In this document: piece after piece, positions 6,315-6,634 of the stretch
How positions within the stretch are numbered: the stretch's first letter is position 1
How the letters are laid out: each line of letters opens with the position of its first letter
Source: Caldifarciminota bacterium
GTDB lineage: Bacteria; WOR-3; Hydrothermia; UBA1063; CAJXJZ01
Direction of reading: 5' to 3'
NCBI GenBank assembly: GCA_027073945.1
Contig: JALTEL010000457.1
Span: 1-6,634 of the forward strand
DNA length: 6,634 nt
The notes under the pieces: generated by a model
Seen by the model: only the letters and a program-made list of their open reading frames with translations
Databases searched by the model: none
Told to the model about the DNA's origin: nothing
Made by a program: the position numbers and the translations under genes

Positions 6315-6634
6315 ATGGTAAATGTAGTAGTAAGTATCCTCCTGGCAATGCCAGTAGGAAAAGTACATAAAGTACTGCCGAAATACGGTGACTATATAAT
6401 GAATAATAACGGCTCAAAGATAGCCGTTGCGGATGCAGATACAATTGGAGTGACAGCAAGTGAGGGAGACGGATGGAGAGTATATCTCATGCCACAGCAC
6501 AAGAATATTGTTGCTATTTCACCTGATACGCTTGTTGCACTGTGGGAGCCTGCAAGCGGCGATGCCAATGAGTATTTCCTTGGAGCAAAGGCTGCATACT
6601 CCTTTGACGGTGGAGCAACTTGGTCACAGTATGA
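6315..6634 (+). CDS. Putative secreted protein with an Asp-box (BNR) repeat, 3'-truncated by the window edge
   Basis: The first 106 codons of a gene that runs off the right edge without a stop. The N-terminus MVNVVVSILLAMPVG is short and hydrophobic with no basic residue, and may act as an abbreviated signal sequence like that of the subtilase upstream. Residues 96-103 (SFDGGATW) match the Asp-box consensus S-x-D-x-G-x-T-W found in sialidases, glycosidases and many beta-propeller surface proteins. The residues in between (GWRVYLMPQHKN, AISPDTLVALWEP) read as beta strands. One Asp-box is not enough to call a sialidase; a repeat-built surface protein is equally likely. Strong initiation signals and the same promoter design as the neighbours support a real gene. 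The codons at its start are notably rich in GTA (Val). Confidence 0.75.
   Translation, partial: MVNVVVSILLAMPVGKVHKVLPKYGDYIMNNNGSKIAVADADTIGVTASEGDGWRVYLMPQHKNIVAISPDTLVALWEPASGDANEYFLGAKAAYSFDGGATWSQY

Overview
The window holds four consecutive + strand genes. The first and last run off the window edges. All four look like secreted or cell-surface proteins of one uncultured-type bacterium. The three complete C-termini resemble type IX secretion (T9SS type A) sorting tails. However, the genes use strong AGGAGGT ribosome binding sites and sigma70-like TTGACA/TTAAAAT promoters, which argues against Bacteroidota. C11 peptidases, seven-fold 'GG..DEA..V..T.D.GY..AGYT' propellers and subtilases with T9SS-like tails recall candidate phyla such as WOR-3, Cloacimonadota or other FCB-related lineages. 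That placement is an inference; no marker gene is present. The base composition is moderately AT-rich by eye.

Layout: (1) positions 1-1505, the C-terminal part of a clostripain-like (family C11) cysteine peptidase. Its N-terminus lies left of the window. (2) Positions 1567-3592, one secreted beta-propeller protein with a signal peptide, seven repeats of about 52 residues, two Ig/FN3-like domains and a sorting tail. A +1 frameshift near 2590-2607 splits it into two reading frames; skipping one base restores a 674-residue protein. (3) Positions 3654-6254, an 866-residue subtilase (S8) with a propeptide-like region, an intact Asp/His/Asn/Ser set, a beta-sandwich, a glutamine-amidotransferase-like domain and a sorting tail. 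(4) From 6315 to the edge, the first 106 codons of a protein with an Asp-box (BNR) motif.

Each of genes 2-4 is preceded by a gap of about 60 bp with almost the same design: the upstream stop codon, 7-9 bp, TTGAC(A/T), exactly 17 bp, TAAAAT, 12-14 bp, GGAGG, 5-6 bp, ATG. The -35 to ATG distance is 54, 54 and 51 bp. No hairpin terminator is visible in these gaps, so each gene seems to have its own promoter while read-through from upstream remains possible.

Together the genes look like part of an extracellular protein locus: two unrelated peptidases (clan CD caspase-like and clan SB subtilisin-like) and two repeat or binding proteins, probably exported across the inner membrane and delivered to the surface by a shared tail-recognising system. 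No previously undescribed defence or mobile system is visible. The points most worth checking are the frameshift, the uniform promoter cassettes and the very short, uncharged N-terminal export signals of genes 3 and 4.
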